From positions 2,914,001 through 2,978,000 of the forward strand of contig NZ_CP119147.1 of NCBI RefSeq assembly GCF_029167645.1: 64,000 nucleotides of DNA. Direction: 5' to 3'. Of this stretch, positions 17,051 through 25,089 are shown piece after piece (position 1 is the stretch's first letter; every line of letters begins with the position of its first letter). This DNA comes from Streptomyces sp. AM 2-1-1 (GTDB lineage Bacteria > Actinomycetota > Actinomycetes > Streptomycetales > Streptomycetaceae). The translations under genes and the position numbers were made by a program. The notes beneath the pieces were generated by a model. It worked only from the letters and a program-made list of their open reading frames with translations, ran no database searches and had not been told where the DNA came from.

Positions 17051-18961
17051 CTGACCGTCCACACGCTCAACGAACTCCTGCTGGTCTCGTCGCTCGTCCT
17101 GCTCGTCGCGGTGGCGGCGGTCCGGATCTCGTCGCGCAGCGGCCTGCCCAGCCTTCTCCTCTACCTCGGCATCGGCATCGCGCTGGGGCAGGACGGCATC
17201 TTCGACGTCAAGTTCGACAACGCGGAACTCACCCAGGTGATCGGCTACGCCGCCCTGGTCGTGATCCTCGCCGAGGGCGGACTGGGCACGAAGTGGAAAG
17301 AGGTCAGGCCCGCGCTGCCGGCGGCGGCCGTGCTCTCGACCGTGGGTGTGGGCATCAGTGTGGGAGTCACCGCGGCGGGGGCGCACTACCTCGTCGGGCT
17401 GGAGTGGAAGCAGGCGCTGATCATCGGCGCGGTCGTCTCCTCGACGGACGCGGCCGCCGTCTTCTCCGTACTGCGCCGCGTGCCGCTGCCCGCCCGGATC
17501 ACCGGCGTGCTGGAGGCGGAGTCCGGCTTCAACGACGCGCCCGTGGTCATCCTCGTCATCGCGTTCTCCACGAGCGGCCCGGTCGAGCACTGGTACATCC
17601 TCATCGGCGAGATAGCGCTGGAACTCGCCATCGGCGCGGCCATCGGCCTCGCGGCCGGCTGGCTCGGCGCCTACGCGCTGCGCCACGTCGCCCTGCCCGC
17701 CTCCGGCCTCTACCCGATCGCCGTGATGGCCATCGCGGTGACGGCGTACGCGGAGGGCGCCCTCGCGCACGGCAGCGGGTTCCTCGCCGTCTACCTCGCC
17801 GCCATGGTGCTGGGCAACTCCAAGCTGCCGCACTGGCCGGCCACCCGGGGCTTCGCCGACGGGCTGGGCTGGCTCGCCCAGATCGGCATGTTCGTCCTGC
17901 TCGGCCTGCTCGTCACCCCCCACGACCTGCTCGACGACTTCTGGCCGGCGGTGGTCGTCGGCCTGGTGCTGACGGTGGTGGCCCGGCCGCTCTCGGTCTT
18001 CATCAGCCTGGCGCCCTTCCGGCTGCCGAAGCGCGAGAAGACCCTGATGTCCTGGGCGGGGCTGCGCGGAGCGGTCCCCATCATCCTCGCCACCATCCCG
18101 ATGGTGGCCGGTATCGACGGCTCCACCCGCGTCTTCAACATCGTCTTCGTGCTGGTCATCGTCTACACCCTGATCCAGGGGCCGACCCTGCCCTGGCTCG
18201 CCAAGGCGCTCAAGATCGCCGAAGACCCGTCCGACGCCGCCGACCTGGGCATCGAGTCCGCGCCGCTGGAGCGGCTCCGCGGCCACCTGCTCTCCGTCGC
18301 GATCCCGGCGAAGTCGCGGATGCACGGCGTGGAGGTCGGCGAACTGCGCCTGCCGTCCGGTTCCGCCGTCACGCTGGTGGTCCGCGACGGCACGAGTTTC
18401 GTGCCCGCGCCCGCGACCGTGCTGCGGCGCGGCGACGAACTCCTGGTGGTCGCGACCGACCCGGTGCGCGACGCGGTGGAGGCCCGACTGCGGGCGGTCG
18501 GCGAGGGCGGCAAGCTGGCCGGCTGGCTCAGCGCGGGACCCCGGCCGGGCGGCACGGCCGACGACGACGCCGTGGCCCGGCTCGCCCGGGCGACCCACCT
18601 GGACCGGGTCGCCCACACGATGCAGCGGATCAGCGGTGCGGCGGACCGGCAGGAGACCGCGCCCAAGGCCCGTCGCGGCAGCGCGGCGGTGGCCCGCGCG
18701 GCAGGGGCCGCCCGCGCGGCGGAGGCCGGGCGGGGCGAGAAGGACGGACGGCGGCGGAAGGGCCCGCGCCCCGAGAAGAGCCGGCGCATGGAGAAGGCGG
18801 GGCGGCCGGAGCCGGGCGGGCACGGGGAGCGGGGCGGGGAGGCGGGCGACCCCGGGCACGCGGTGCGCCCGAGGCATCCCGCGGACCCCCCGGAACGGCA
18901 CGGAGGCGGAGGGCGGCCGGGGCCGGGCGACCGCTCGGAGGGACCTCCCGCGCGACGCTGA
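17051..18961 (+). CDS. CPA1 potassium/proton antiporter with TrkA-C domain, probable CTG start
   Basis: Cation/H+ exchanger of CvrA/NhaP2 type with about 12 membrane helices (residues 10-390), including SSTDAAAVFSVLRR and ESGFNDAPVVI, where the paired Asn-Asp of the exchange site lies. A TrkA-C regulatory domain (about 405-490; VEVGELRLPSGSAVTLVVRDG) and a 150-residue Arg/Gly/Ala-rich disordered tail follow. The first standard start (17111) cuts into the first helix. An in-frame CTG at 17051, preceded by GGGGAAGGAAT, gives LTVHTLNELLLVSSLVLLV and completes helix one. The tail is probably cytoplasmic. An AGGTA-N6-TACCT repeat lies upstream at 16986-17001. Confidence 0.85.
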   Translation: MTVHTLNELLLVSSLVLLVAVAAVRISSRSGLPSLLLYLGIGIALGQDGIFDVKFDNAELTQVIGYAALVVILAEGGLGTKWKEVRPALPAAAVLSTVGVGISVGVTAAGAHYLVGLEWKQALIIGAVVSSTDAAAVFSVLRRVPLPARITGVLEAESGFNDAPVVILVIAFSTSGPVEHWYILIGEIALELAIGAAIGLAAGWLGAYALRHVALPASGLYPIAVMAIAVTAYAEGALAHGSGFLAVYLAAMVLGNSKLPHWPATRGFADGLGWLAQIGMFVLLGLLVTPHDLLDDFWPAVVVGLVLTVVARPLSVFISLAPFRLPKREKTLMSWAGLRGAVPIILATIPMVAGIDGSTRVFNIVFVLVIVYTLIQGPTLPWLAKALKIAEDPSDAADLGIESAPLERLRGHLLSVAIPAKSRMHGVEVGELRLPSGSAVTLVVRDGTSFVPAPATVLRRGDELLVVATDPVRDAVEARLRAVGEGGKLAGWLSAGPRPGGTADDDAVARLARATHLDRVAHTMQRISGAADRQETAPKARRGSAAVARAAGAARAAEAGRGEKDGRRRKGPRPEKSRRMEKAGRPEPGGHGERGGEAGDPGHAVRPRHPADPPERHGGGGRPGPGDRSEGPPARR

Positions 18962-18964
18962 CCG

Positions 18965-19044
18965 GTGCCCGCCGGGCACGCCGTGCGTGCGTCGGCCCCA
19001 CACTGTGCCCGCCGGGCACGCCGTGCGTGCATCGGCCCCGCACT
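18965..19044. repeat. Two tandem 40-bp repeats, each with a GTGCCC/GGGCAC hairpin
   Basis: Two consecutive 40-bp units differ at only two positions, and a third copy begins. Each starts with GTGCCC-GCC-GGGCAC, a 6-bp stem. They begin 3 bp after the antiporter stop, so they may act as a repeated terminator or a 3' mRNA barrier. The rest of the 458-bp spacer (18962-19419) holds a possible leader for the MFS gene. Confidence 0.7.
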
Positions 19045-19250
19045 GTGCCGCGCCGCGCACCCCCGGGCGCCGTGAAACCGTATACGGCCGCGAACACCCC
19101 CGAACCGCGCACCGGTGCGCGCCGCGCGCACGCCGAGCCGCCCGTACACCTCGTACACCCCGCTCGGGCGCCGGTCCTCGCTCCCGCGCCCCCTACCGCC
19201 GTGACGCGCGGCTGTAACATGGGACCGACCTGATCGACCAACTCTGTCTG

Positions 19251-19304
19251 ATGCAGAGCTGGCGCGACCGTATGGCGGTCGTGGCGTCGCTCCGCACTCC
19301 TTGA
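19251..19304 (+). other. Candidate leader peptide ORF upstream of the MFS gene
   Basis: A 17-codon ORF (MQSWRDRMAVVASLRTP) ends 115 bp before the MFS start. Two small hairpins overlap it: CTCTG-N7-CAGAG (19242-19258) and CGACC-N7-GGTCG (19265-19281). A possible -10 (TAACAT) is near 19215. There is no clear RBS. A translated attenuator is possible but speculative. Confidence 0.25.
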
Positions 19305-19419
19305 GCGGGACGCCCGGCATCTACCGCAGTTCCGCGCGAAGAGGACAGCTCTCGGCAGCCCCCGTACGCCTCGTCGGCGTCCCGGGCGCGGTGCCACCAG
19401 GCGGCAGAAAGGCACGGCC

Positions 19420-20700
19420 GTGGCGTCCACGGTCCCCGTCCGTCCCGGATACGGGCAACTGCTGCGCACTCCCGGTGCGTGGACCTTCCTGCTCCCGGGC
19501 TTCGCCGCCCGGCAGCCCTTCGCGATGCTGACCATCGGCATCGTCCTGCTCGTCCAGCACACCACCGGCTCCTACGGCAGCGCGGGCGCCGTCGCGGCGG
19601 TCTCCGGTGTCTCGATGGCCCTGTTCGGACCGCAGAGCGGCCGGCTGGCGGACCGGTTCGGGCAGGGAAGAGTCCTGCTCCCCGGCGTACTGGTGCACGC
19701 CGCGTCGGTGGGCGCGCTGACGGCGCTCGCGCTGGCGCACGCGCCGCTGTGGGCGCTCTTCGCCGCCGCCGTCCCGACCGGTGCCTCGATCCCGCAGATC
19801 GGCCCCATGGTGCGCGCCCGCTGGGCGGCGCTGCTGGGGGCCGCTCCCGACCGGCCGGCTTCCCCGCTGATGGCGACCGCCGCCGCGTTCGAGTCGGTGA
19901 CCGACGAGTTCACCTTCGTCCTGGGCCCGGTCATCACCACCGCGCTCTGCACCGGCGTGCACCCGGCGGCCGGACTGGTCGCCGAGGCCGCGCTGACCCT
20001 GCTCGGCGGTGTGCTCTTCGCGGCGCGGCGCTCCACCGAGCCCGCCCCGCACTCCCCCGCCGCCGGTTCCGCGCCCCGCACCTCGGCGCTCGCCGTCCCC
20101 GGCGTGCGGGTGCTCGCCGTCGCCTTCCTGGGCATCGGCGCGGTCTTCGGCGGGATGCAGGTGTCGCTGACCGCGTTCACCGAGGAGATCGGCCACCCCG
20201 GGGCGAACGGCCTGCTCTACGGCGTCTTCGCGTCCGGGAACATGCTGGCCGGCATCGTCTGCGGCGCCGTCGCGTGGAAGCGCGGGCCCCGGCGCAGGCT
20301 GGTCGTCGGGTACGCCGCCCTGACCCTCACCGCCTCCGTGCTCTGGGCCGTGCACTCCGCACCGCTGATGGCCGGGATCGGCTTCCTGGTCGGGCTCTCC
20401 ATCGCGCCCGCGCTGATCAGCGGTTACACCCTGGTCGAGGCGCTGGTGCCGGCCTCCGCCCGGACCGAGGCGTTCACGTGGCTGACCGGGGCGGTGGCCC
20501 TCGGACAGGCGGCGGCCGTCACGGTGGCGGGCCGGCTGGCCGATGAACGGGGCGCGAGCAGCGGTTTCGTGGTGCCGCTGGTCGCCACCGTGCTCGCGCT
20601 GGCGACGCTTCTGGCCTTGCGTTCGCGCCTGATTCCGCCCCCTTCCGGGAAGGCCGTGGCACGTGGGATCGGTCACCGGGAGCCGGTCACGGTGGACTGA
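19420..20700 (+). CDS. MFS transporter, 12 membrane helices
   Basis: Major facilitator permease of 426 residues. The cytoplasmic loop between helices 2 and 3 (GPQSGRLADRFGQGRVL) is the MFS motif A. Twelve hydrophobic segments are seen, with a break and a charged loop around residues 205-225. GTG start (ASTVPVRPGYGQLLRTP). It resembles small-molecule efflux proteins common in Streptomyces; substrate unknown. It stands alone, with a long structured upstream region. Confidence 0.85.
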   Translation: MASTVPVRPGYGQLLRTPGAWTFLLPGFAARQPFAMLTIGIVLLVQHTTGSYGSAGAVAAVSGVSMALFGPQSGRLADRFGQGRVLLPGVLVHAASVGALTALALAHAPLWALFAAAVPTGASIPQIGPMVRARWAALLGAAPDRPASPLMATAAAFESVTDEFTFVLGPVITTALCTGVHPAAGLVAEAALTLLGGVLFAARRSTEPAPHSPAAGSAPRTSALAVPGVRVLAVAFLGIGAVFGGMQVSLTAFTEEIGHPGANGLLYGVFASGNMLAGIVCGAVAWKRGPRRRLVVGYAALTLTASVLWAVHSAPLMAGIGFLVGLSIAPALISGYTLVEALVPASARTEAFTWLTGAVALGQAAAVTVAGRLADERGASSGFVVPLVATVLALATLLALRSRLIPPPSGKAVARGIGHREPVTVD

Positions 20701-20730
20701 TCCCACGGAATACGTCAGTATGGAACGTCG

Positions 20731-20757
20731 TTAGCACTCACTGAGTGAGAGTGCCAG
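20731..20757. promoter_or_regulatory. CIRCE-like operator (HrcA site) in front of the FmdB gene
   Basis: TTAGCACTC-N9-GAGTGCCAG matches the CIRCE consensus TTAGCACTC-N9-GAGTGCTAA at 16 of 18 arm positions, with the exact 9-bp spacing. The left arm is perfect. It ends 9 bp before the GTG start and touches the RBS GGAGGAG, so HrcA binding would block expression. CIRCE is known for groES/groEL and dnaK operons; finding it before a zinc-ribbon gene is unusual. Confidence 0.75.
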
Positions 20758-20766
20758 GAGGAGCAA

Positions 20767-21126
20767 GTGCCGACCTATCAGTACCAGTGCACCGAATGTG
20801 GCGAAGGCCTCGAGGCGGTGCAGAAGTTCACCGATGACGCCCTGACCGTGTGCCCGAACTGCAACGGACGCCTCAAGAAGGTGTTCTCTGCGGTCGGCAT
20901 CGTCTTCAAGGGTTCCGGTTTCTACCGGAACGACAGCCGTGGATCGTCGTCGAGCAGCACGCCTGCTTCGCCGTCCACCAAGTCGTCGGACTCCGCTTCG
21001 AAGTCGACCTCGTCGAGCTCCGACGCGGGTTCGTCCGCGGCCTCCACCGCGTCGGCCTCGTCGTCGGCCGGTTCGTCGGCCGGATCGTCTTCCGCCTCGA
21101 CCTCGTCGAGCGGCTCGGCCGCCTGA
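20767..21126 (+). CDS. FmdB-family zinc-ribbon protein with Ser-rich tail
   Basis: Small protein of 119 residues. The N-terminal FmdB zinc ribbon (PTYQYQCTECGEGLEAVQKF, then CPNCNG) has two CxxC pairs, followed by FKGSGFYRNDSRG. The last 60 residues are almost only Ser, Ala and Thr and are likely disordered. GTG start with a strong GGAGGAG. A CIRCE-like operator overlaps the leader, suggesting heat-shock control. The molecular function of this family is not known. Confidence 0.9.
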   Translation: MPTYQYQCTECGEGLEAVQKFTDDALTVCPNCNGRLKKVFSAVGIVFKGSGFYRNDSRGSSSSSTPASPSTKSSDSASKSTSSSSDAGSSAASTASASSSAGSSAGSSSASTSSSGSAA

Positions 21127-21290
21127 GGCCACCGACCGGATCCGCGCCACCGCTCCACCGCACGCACGGTCTCACCAGGACTCCGCCGATCACCTCGGCG
21201 GAGTCCTCGTGCTGTCCCCCGATAACCTGACCGCATGGTGAACGCAGGCACGATCACGGACGCGTCGACGCGCGGGGCCGGGGGGACGTC

Positions 21291-22217
21291 ATGAGTGCGG
21301 GTACGGATACGGGCACGGCTTCGGAGGCGGAAACGGGCACGGCTTCGGCTTCGGAGGTGGCGACGGGCGCGGCCTCCGGGGCGCGCGCGGAGATCGGGGT
21401 CATCGGCGGATCGGGCTTCTACTCCTTCCTGGACGACGTCACCGAGGTCCGGGTGGAGACCCCGTACGGGCAGCCCAGCGACTCCGTCTACCTGGGCGAG
21501 ATCGCCGGCCGGCGGGTCGCGTTCCTGCCCCGGCACGGACGCGGTCACCACCTTCCGCCGCACCGCATCAACTACCGCGCCAATCTGTGGGCGCTGCGCT
21601 CCCTCGGCGTGAGCCAGGTGCTCGGCCCGTGCGCGGTCGGGGGCCTGCGGCCCGAGTACGGACCGGGCACGCTGCTCGTCCCGGACCAGTTGGTCGACCG
21701 CACCAAGGCGCGCACCCAGACCTACTACGACGGTGAGCCGCTGCCCGACGGCACGGTACCGAACGTGGTCCACCTCGCCTTCGCCGACCCGTACTGCCCG
21801 AAGGGGCGCGCCGCCGCGCTCGCCGCCGCGCGCGGACGGGGGTGGGAGGCGGTGGACGGCGGGACCCTCGTGGTCGTCGAGGGGCCGCGCTTCTCGACCC
21901 GCGCGGAATCGCGCTGGCACGCGGCGATGGGGTGGTCGGTGGTGGGGATGACGGGCCACCCCGAGGCCGTGCTCGCCCGCGAACTCGGGCTCTGCTACTC
22001 CACGTTGACGCTGGTGACGGACTTGGACGCGGGGGCCGAGGCGGGCGAGGGAGTCTCCCACGAGGAGGTGCTCCGGGTGTTCGCGGAGAACGTGGACCGG
22101 CTGCGGTCGGTGCTCTTCGACGCGGTGGCCGCCCTGCCCTCCGCGGAGGACCGCGACTGTGTGTGCGCCCGTGCGCTGGACGGGCTCGACACGGGGATCG
22201 TGCTGCCCCGGGGCTGA
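21291..22217 (+). CDS. mtnP: S-methyl-5'-thioadenosine phosphorylase
   Basis: Cleaves MTA to adenine and 5-methylthioribose-1-phosphate (methionine and purine salvage). The 308-residue protein has the PNP/MTAP signatures IGVIGGSGFYSFLDD, FLPRHGRGHHLPPHRINYRAN and VVVEGPRFSTRAES. The first 30 residues are a Thr/Ala/Ser/Glu-rich imperfect repeat (TGTASEAETGTASASE) encoded by near-identical DNA segments, and lie outside the enzyme core. Same direction as the FmdB gene, 164 bp downstream. Confidence 0.92.
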   Translation: MSAGTDTGTASEAETGTASASEVATGAASGARAEIGVIGGSGFYSFLDDVTEVRVETPYGQPSDSVYLGEIAGRRVAFLPRHGRGHHLPPHRINYRANLWALRSLGVSQVLGPCAVGGLRPEYGPGTLLVPDQLVDRTKARTQTYYDGEPLPDGTVPNVVHLAFADPYCPKGRAAALAAARGRGWEAVDGGTLVVVEGPRFSTRAESRWHAAMGWSVVGMTGHPEAVLARELGLCYSTLTLVTDLDAGAEAGEGVSHEEVLRVFAENVDRLRSVLFDAVAALPSAEDRDCVCARALDGLDTGIVLPRG

Positions 22218-22357
22218 TCACGCTCCTTCGGGTGACCAAGTTGTCCCCAACCGGTGGGCCGTCCACAGGCCCCGGCGGGATCCTGGCGGCCGGGGCATCG
22301 TGAGGGGGTCCGTCCGGGGCATCCGGCGGACCTCCGCACGCAGACCCAGGTGGCGCC

Positions 22358-23026
22358 ATGTTCCCGAACACGACGACCCGGCCGTCCTCCGGCCTCTCGG
22401 CCACGTACTCCCGCTCCCCCGCCGCGTCCGCCCCCGGGTGGGCCCGGCCCGACGGCACGAGCCGGCTCCCGTCCCCCGTACCGCCCCGGTGCGTGGTTCC
22501 GGACTTCGCCCCGCTGCGGGTGCGGGGCGGCGGCGCGTCGCGCCTGCGCCGCGCGGTGTACGGCCGGCAGCGCGCCCTGGCCGCCGGGTTCGCGCTGGCC
22601 GCCGCCGCTCTCGCCGCGTCGGGCCTCGGCGCCGGGGAGGGCAGGGCGGCGGGCACGGTGGGGACCGAGCGACCGCGCGCACCGGTGCGTCTGGTCTCCG
22701 CACCGGTGCGGATCGCGGACGCGGCGACGGTGCGGCTGCTGCGGCCCGGCGACCGGGTGGACGTGATCTCCGCCCCGGGGTCCGGCGACGACGCGCGGAT
22801 GGTGGCGCGCGGTGTCCGGGTCGGCCGGGTGCCCGGCGCGCCCTCGGAGGATGCGGCAGGACCGGCGGACAGGGCGCGGGGAGAGTGGCCGACGCCCTCC
22901 GGGGCGGGACCGGACGATCCGGGCGGGGGTGCGCTGGTGGTGCTGTCGGTGACCCGCGAGACGGCTGTGGCCCTGGCCGGCGCCCATGCGGCGGGCGAGC
23001 TGCTCGTGGCGGTGTCGGATGCGTGA
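22358..23026 (+). CDS. CpaB/RcpC-like protein (SAF-type domain)
   Basis: 222-residue protein with an Arg-rich cytoplasmic N-terminus, one membrane helix (about 68-90, ALAAGFALAAAALAASGLG) and an extracytoplasmic domain of Flp-pilus assembly CpaB/RcpC type: LRPGDRVDVISAP, VARGVRVGRVP and VVLSVTRETAVALAGA. No other pilus genes are in the window, so a link to a tad/Flp locus elsewhere is only a guess. ATG start; GC-rich N-terminus makes it slightly uncertain. Confidence 0.75.
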   Translation: MFPNTTTRPSSGLSATYSRSPAASAPGWARPDGTSRLPSPVPPRCVVPDFAPLRVRGGGASRLRRAVYGRQRALAAGFALAAAALAASGLGAGEGRAAGTVGTERPRAPVRLVSAPVRIADAATVRLLRPGDRVDVISAPGSGDDARMVARGVRVGRVPGAPSEDAAGPADRARGEWPTPSGAGPDDPGGGALVVLSVTRETAVALAGAHAAGELLVAVSDA

Positions 23027-23070
23027 CGGCGTGGCGGCGTCCCGTGCGGGGGCGCCGCGGCACAGGTGGC

Positions 23071-23328
23071 TCAGATGTGGTGCGGGGGCTTCTCGTCCAG
23101 GAAGCGGGCGAGATCGGCGGCGCTGCCCCCGTTCGCGGGCCGTTCTCCCCAGCCCCGGTCCGTGTCGTCGGACGACTGCCGGTCCAGCGGATCGTCGAAG
23201 TGCAGCTTCGGCCGCGGCGGCCGGGCCTGCTCCGGTCGCGGCTCCGGCTTCGGCTTCGCATCCGGCTTCGGCGACTCGGGCTGTTCCGGCTGCTGCTCGC
23301 TGGGTCCGGGGACGGGGGCGGTGCTCAT
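23071..23328 (-). CDS. Small proline-rich protein at the end of the molybdoenzyme operon
   Basis: 85-residue protein without cysteines or membrane segments. The first half is Pro/Glu/Lys repeats (EQPESPKPDAKPKPEPRPEQ), followed by KLHFDDPLDRQSSD and a conserved-looking end (SAADLARFLDEKPPHH). GGAGGC precedes the ATG. It is the last gene of the operon, 44 bp after the small membrane protein. Function unknown; possibly an assembly or maturation factor. Confidence 0.6.
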   Translation of the reverse strand: MSTAPVPGPSEQQPEQPESPKPDAKPKPEPRPEQARPPRPKLHFDDPLDRQSSDDTDRGWGERPANGGSAADLARFLDEKPPHHI

Positions 23329-23372
23329 GCCTCCAGGGTACGGCGGCCCGGGCACCGGCCCCGTCGGCCCGC

Positions 23373-23756
23373 TCAGCGGTCCTTCGGGTCCATCCACCAC
23401 AGCCCGAGGACCACCAGGAAGGACAGGCAGAGGAAACCGGCACCCCACCAGGCGGTCCCGGTGTTGCCCTCCATCCACTCGTCGACGATCACCAGCAGCC
23501 CCCAGAGCTGGCCGACGACCACGGTCATCGCCAGTACCAGGCGGGCGGTCAGTCTGGCGGAGCGCTCCGGCTCCTGGTCGGTGCCCGCCCCGGGGCCCGG
23601 TCCGGTGTGCCGGATCCGGGGGTCGCCGTAGCCGCTCGTGGGACGGATCTGCGGATAGCGCTCCTTGAGGGGCCGGTTGAGCTCGGGCCGGACGCTCCCG
23701 GGGTGGTAGTCGGGGTAGGCCGGGGTCCCGGGTGGCCGGGGCTGTTCCTCGGTCAT
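23373..23756 (-). CDS. Two-helix membrane protein of the molybdoenzyme operon
   Basis: 127-residue protein: a soluble Pro/Arg-rich N-terminus (about 68 residues), then two helices (LVLAMTVVVGQLWGLLVIV and WGAGFLCLSFLVVLGLWWM). The ATG overlaps the Rieske gene stop by 4 bp. No known domain recognised. Position between the Rieske subunit and the last small gene suggests an accessory membrane subunit that anchors or stabilises the complex. Confidence 0.75.
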   Translation of the reverse strand: MTEEQPRPPGTPAYPDYHPGSVRPELNRPLKERYPQIRPTSGYGDPRIRHTGPGPGAGTDQEPERSARLTARLVLAMTVVVGQLWGLLVIVDEWMEGNTGTAWWGAGFLCLSFLVVLGLWWMDPKDR

Positions 23757-24490
23757 GCCCGCCCACCCCTCGCTGCGGTGCCGCCTCCGCCGTGCGCGGC
23801 GGCCGTGCCGGTGCGCGGCGGCGCTTCGGCGCCCCCGCCGCGGCCCGGTGCCTCGACGCCGTCGGCGGCTCCGGGGCAGCCGAGGCGGCCGGCGAGAGCG
23901 GGGTCGCTCTCCGCGAGCTGGCGGCAGACGCCCTCCTCGACGGACTCGCCGGACCGGGTCGTGCCGATCGCCCACACGCTGCCGTCGGTCTCCTCGGTGA
24001 CGACCACCTTGGGCAGTCCGCGCGGCGGCGGACCGGCCGTGACCTCGCCGGTGCGCGCGTCGAAGACGCCCTCGTGGCAGGGGCAGTACAGCTCGCCCGC
24101 CACGCCCCGGTCCTTGCGCCACAGCACGGCGCAGGCGAGGTGGGTGCAGATCGCGGAGTAGCCGACGAGAGTGCCGTCGTCGAGCCGTACGGCCACCGCG
24201 CGGTCCTCGTCGCCGGGGTAGCGGAAGGCGAGGGACTCGCCGGGGAGCAGCCGGTCGGCGATCCGCTTCGGCCGGGCCGGCTTCCCGTCGTCGGTGTCGC
24301 CGTGGCGGTGCAGGATGCCCGCGGCGACACCGAGGCCGCCGACGGCCAGTCCGCCGGAGACGGTGGTGACGATCCGGAGGTAGTCGCGGCGGGTGGTGAG
24401 GGCGTCGGCGGAGATGCGGTCGTGCAGGGCTTCACGCGGGTCGTTCCCGGGGGGCCGTTCGTTGCCCGGCGGCTGTGCGGTGAGGCTCAT
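23753..24490 (-). CDS. Rieske [2Fe-2S] protein
   Basis: 245-residue electron-transfer subunit. A TTRRDYLRIVTTVSGGLAVGG segment forms a twin-arginine-like signal/anchor near residue 35. The Rieske domain (about 85-180) has both cluster motifs, CTHLAC and CPCHEGVF. The C-terminal 50 residues are Gly/Ala/Arg-rich. It overlaps the Fe-S subunit gene by 4 bp (ATGA). A Rieske subunit next to a bis-MGD-type molybdoenzyme occurs in arsenite oxidase-like systems; here the catalytic subunit resembles formate dehydrogenase or nitrate reductase types instead. Confidence 0.9.
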   Translation of the reverse strand: MSLTAQPPGNERPPGNDPREALHDRISADALTTRRDYLRIVTTVSGGLAVGGLGVAAGILHRHGDTDDGKPARPKRIADRLLPGESLAFRYPGDEDRAVAVRLDDGTLVGYSAICTHLACAVLWRKDRGVAGELYCPCHEGVFDARTGEVTAGPPPRGLPKVVVTEETDGSVWAIGTTRSGESVEEGVCRQLAESDPALAGRLGCPGAADGVEAPGRGGGAEAPPRTGTAAAHGGGGTAARGGRA

Positions 24491-25089
24491 GGGCGGACGT
24501 CCTTACCGTTGATCTCGACGACGGGCAGGCCGCCGGGGACGGGCCACTGGACCTTGTCGGCGGGGACGACCATGGCGACGCCGGTGCGCACCTCGGTCCG
24601 GCCGAACACGAAGGTGTCGGCGACCTGGACGCCGGGGCGCTCCGCCTGGAGCTCCTCGACGGTTCCGTAGAAGAGGGCGCCGGTGGGGCAGACGGTGGCG
24701 CACATCGGGGCGAGGCCGTAGGCGGTGCGGTCGTAGCAGAGGTTGCACTTCAGCTGGAGCTTCGCACCGAGGTCGATCTTGGGCACACCGAAGGGGCAGG
24801 CGTTGACGCAGTTGGCGCAGCCGATGCAGCGGGTGGTGTCGGCCTGCTGCACCACGCCGTCCGCCGTCACCAGGATGGCGTCGGCAGGACAGACCTCGGC
24901 GCACGGGGCGACGGGGTCTTCGCAGTGCATGCAGACGGTGGGGAGGGAGGCGACGCTCTGTCCCTCGTCGGTGTAGTCGAGGTGGATCATCGACTTGCCG
25001 CGGTGCGAGTCGCACTCGCGGCAGGCGGAGACGCAGGCCTGGCAGCCGATGCAGCGGCCGGGATCGATGAAGATCGTTCTGCCCATCAC
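24487..25089 (-). CDS. Four-cluster ferredoxin-type iron-sulfur subunit
   Basis: 200-residue subunit of HycB/FdhB/NrfC type. Four Cys clusters: CIGCQACVSAC, CMHCEDPVAPCAEVC, CIGCANCVNACPFG, and CNLC with CATVCP, enough for four [4Fe-4S] centres. It should carry electrons between the molybdenum subunit and the membrane or Rieske partner. The start is GTG at 25089 (GTGA overlap with the upstream stop) or the adjacent ATG at 25086. Confidence 0.92.
   Translation of the reverse strand: MMGRTIFIDPGRCIGCQACVSACRECDSHRGKSMIHLDYTDEGQSVASLPTVCMHCEDPVAPCAEVCPADAILVTADGVVQQADTTRCIGCANCVNACPFGVPKIDLGAKLQLKCNLCYDRTAYGLAPMCATVCPTGALFYGTVEELQAERPGVQVADTFVFGRTEVRTGVAMVVPADKVQWPVPGGLPVVEINGKDVRP

Noticed and set aside
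22218..22357. DnaA-box-like words (TTGTCCCCA, GTCCACAGG) between the MTA phosphorylase and CpaB-like genes
   Set aside because: Only two imperfect matches; no origin-like cluster and no dnaA/dnaN nearby.
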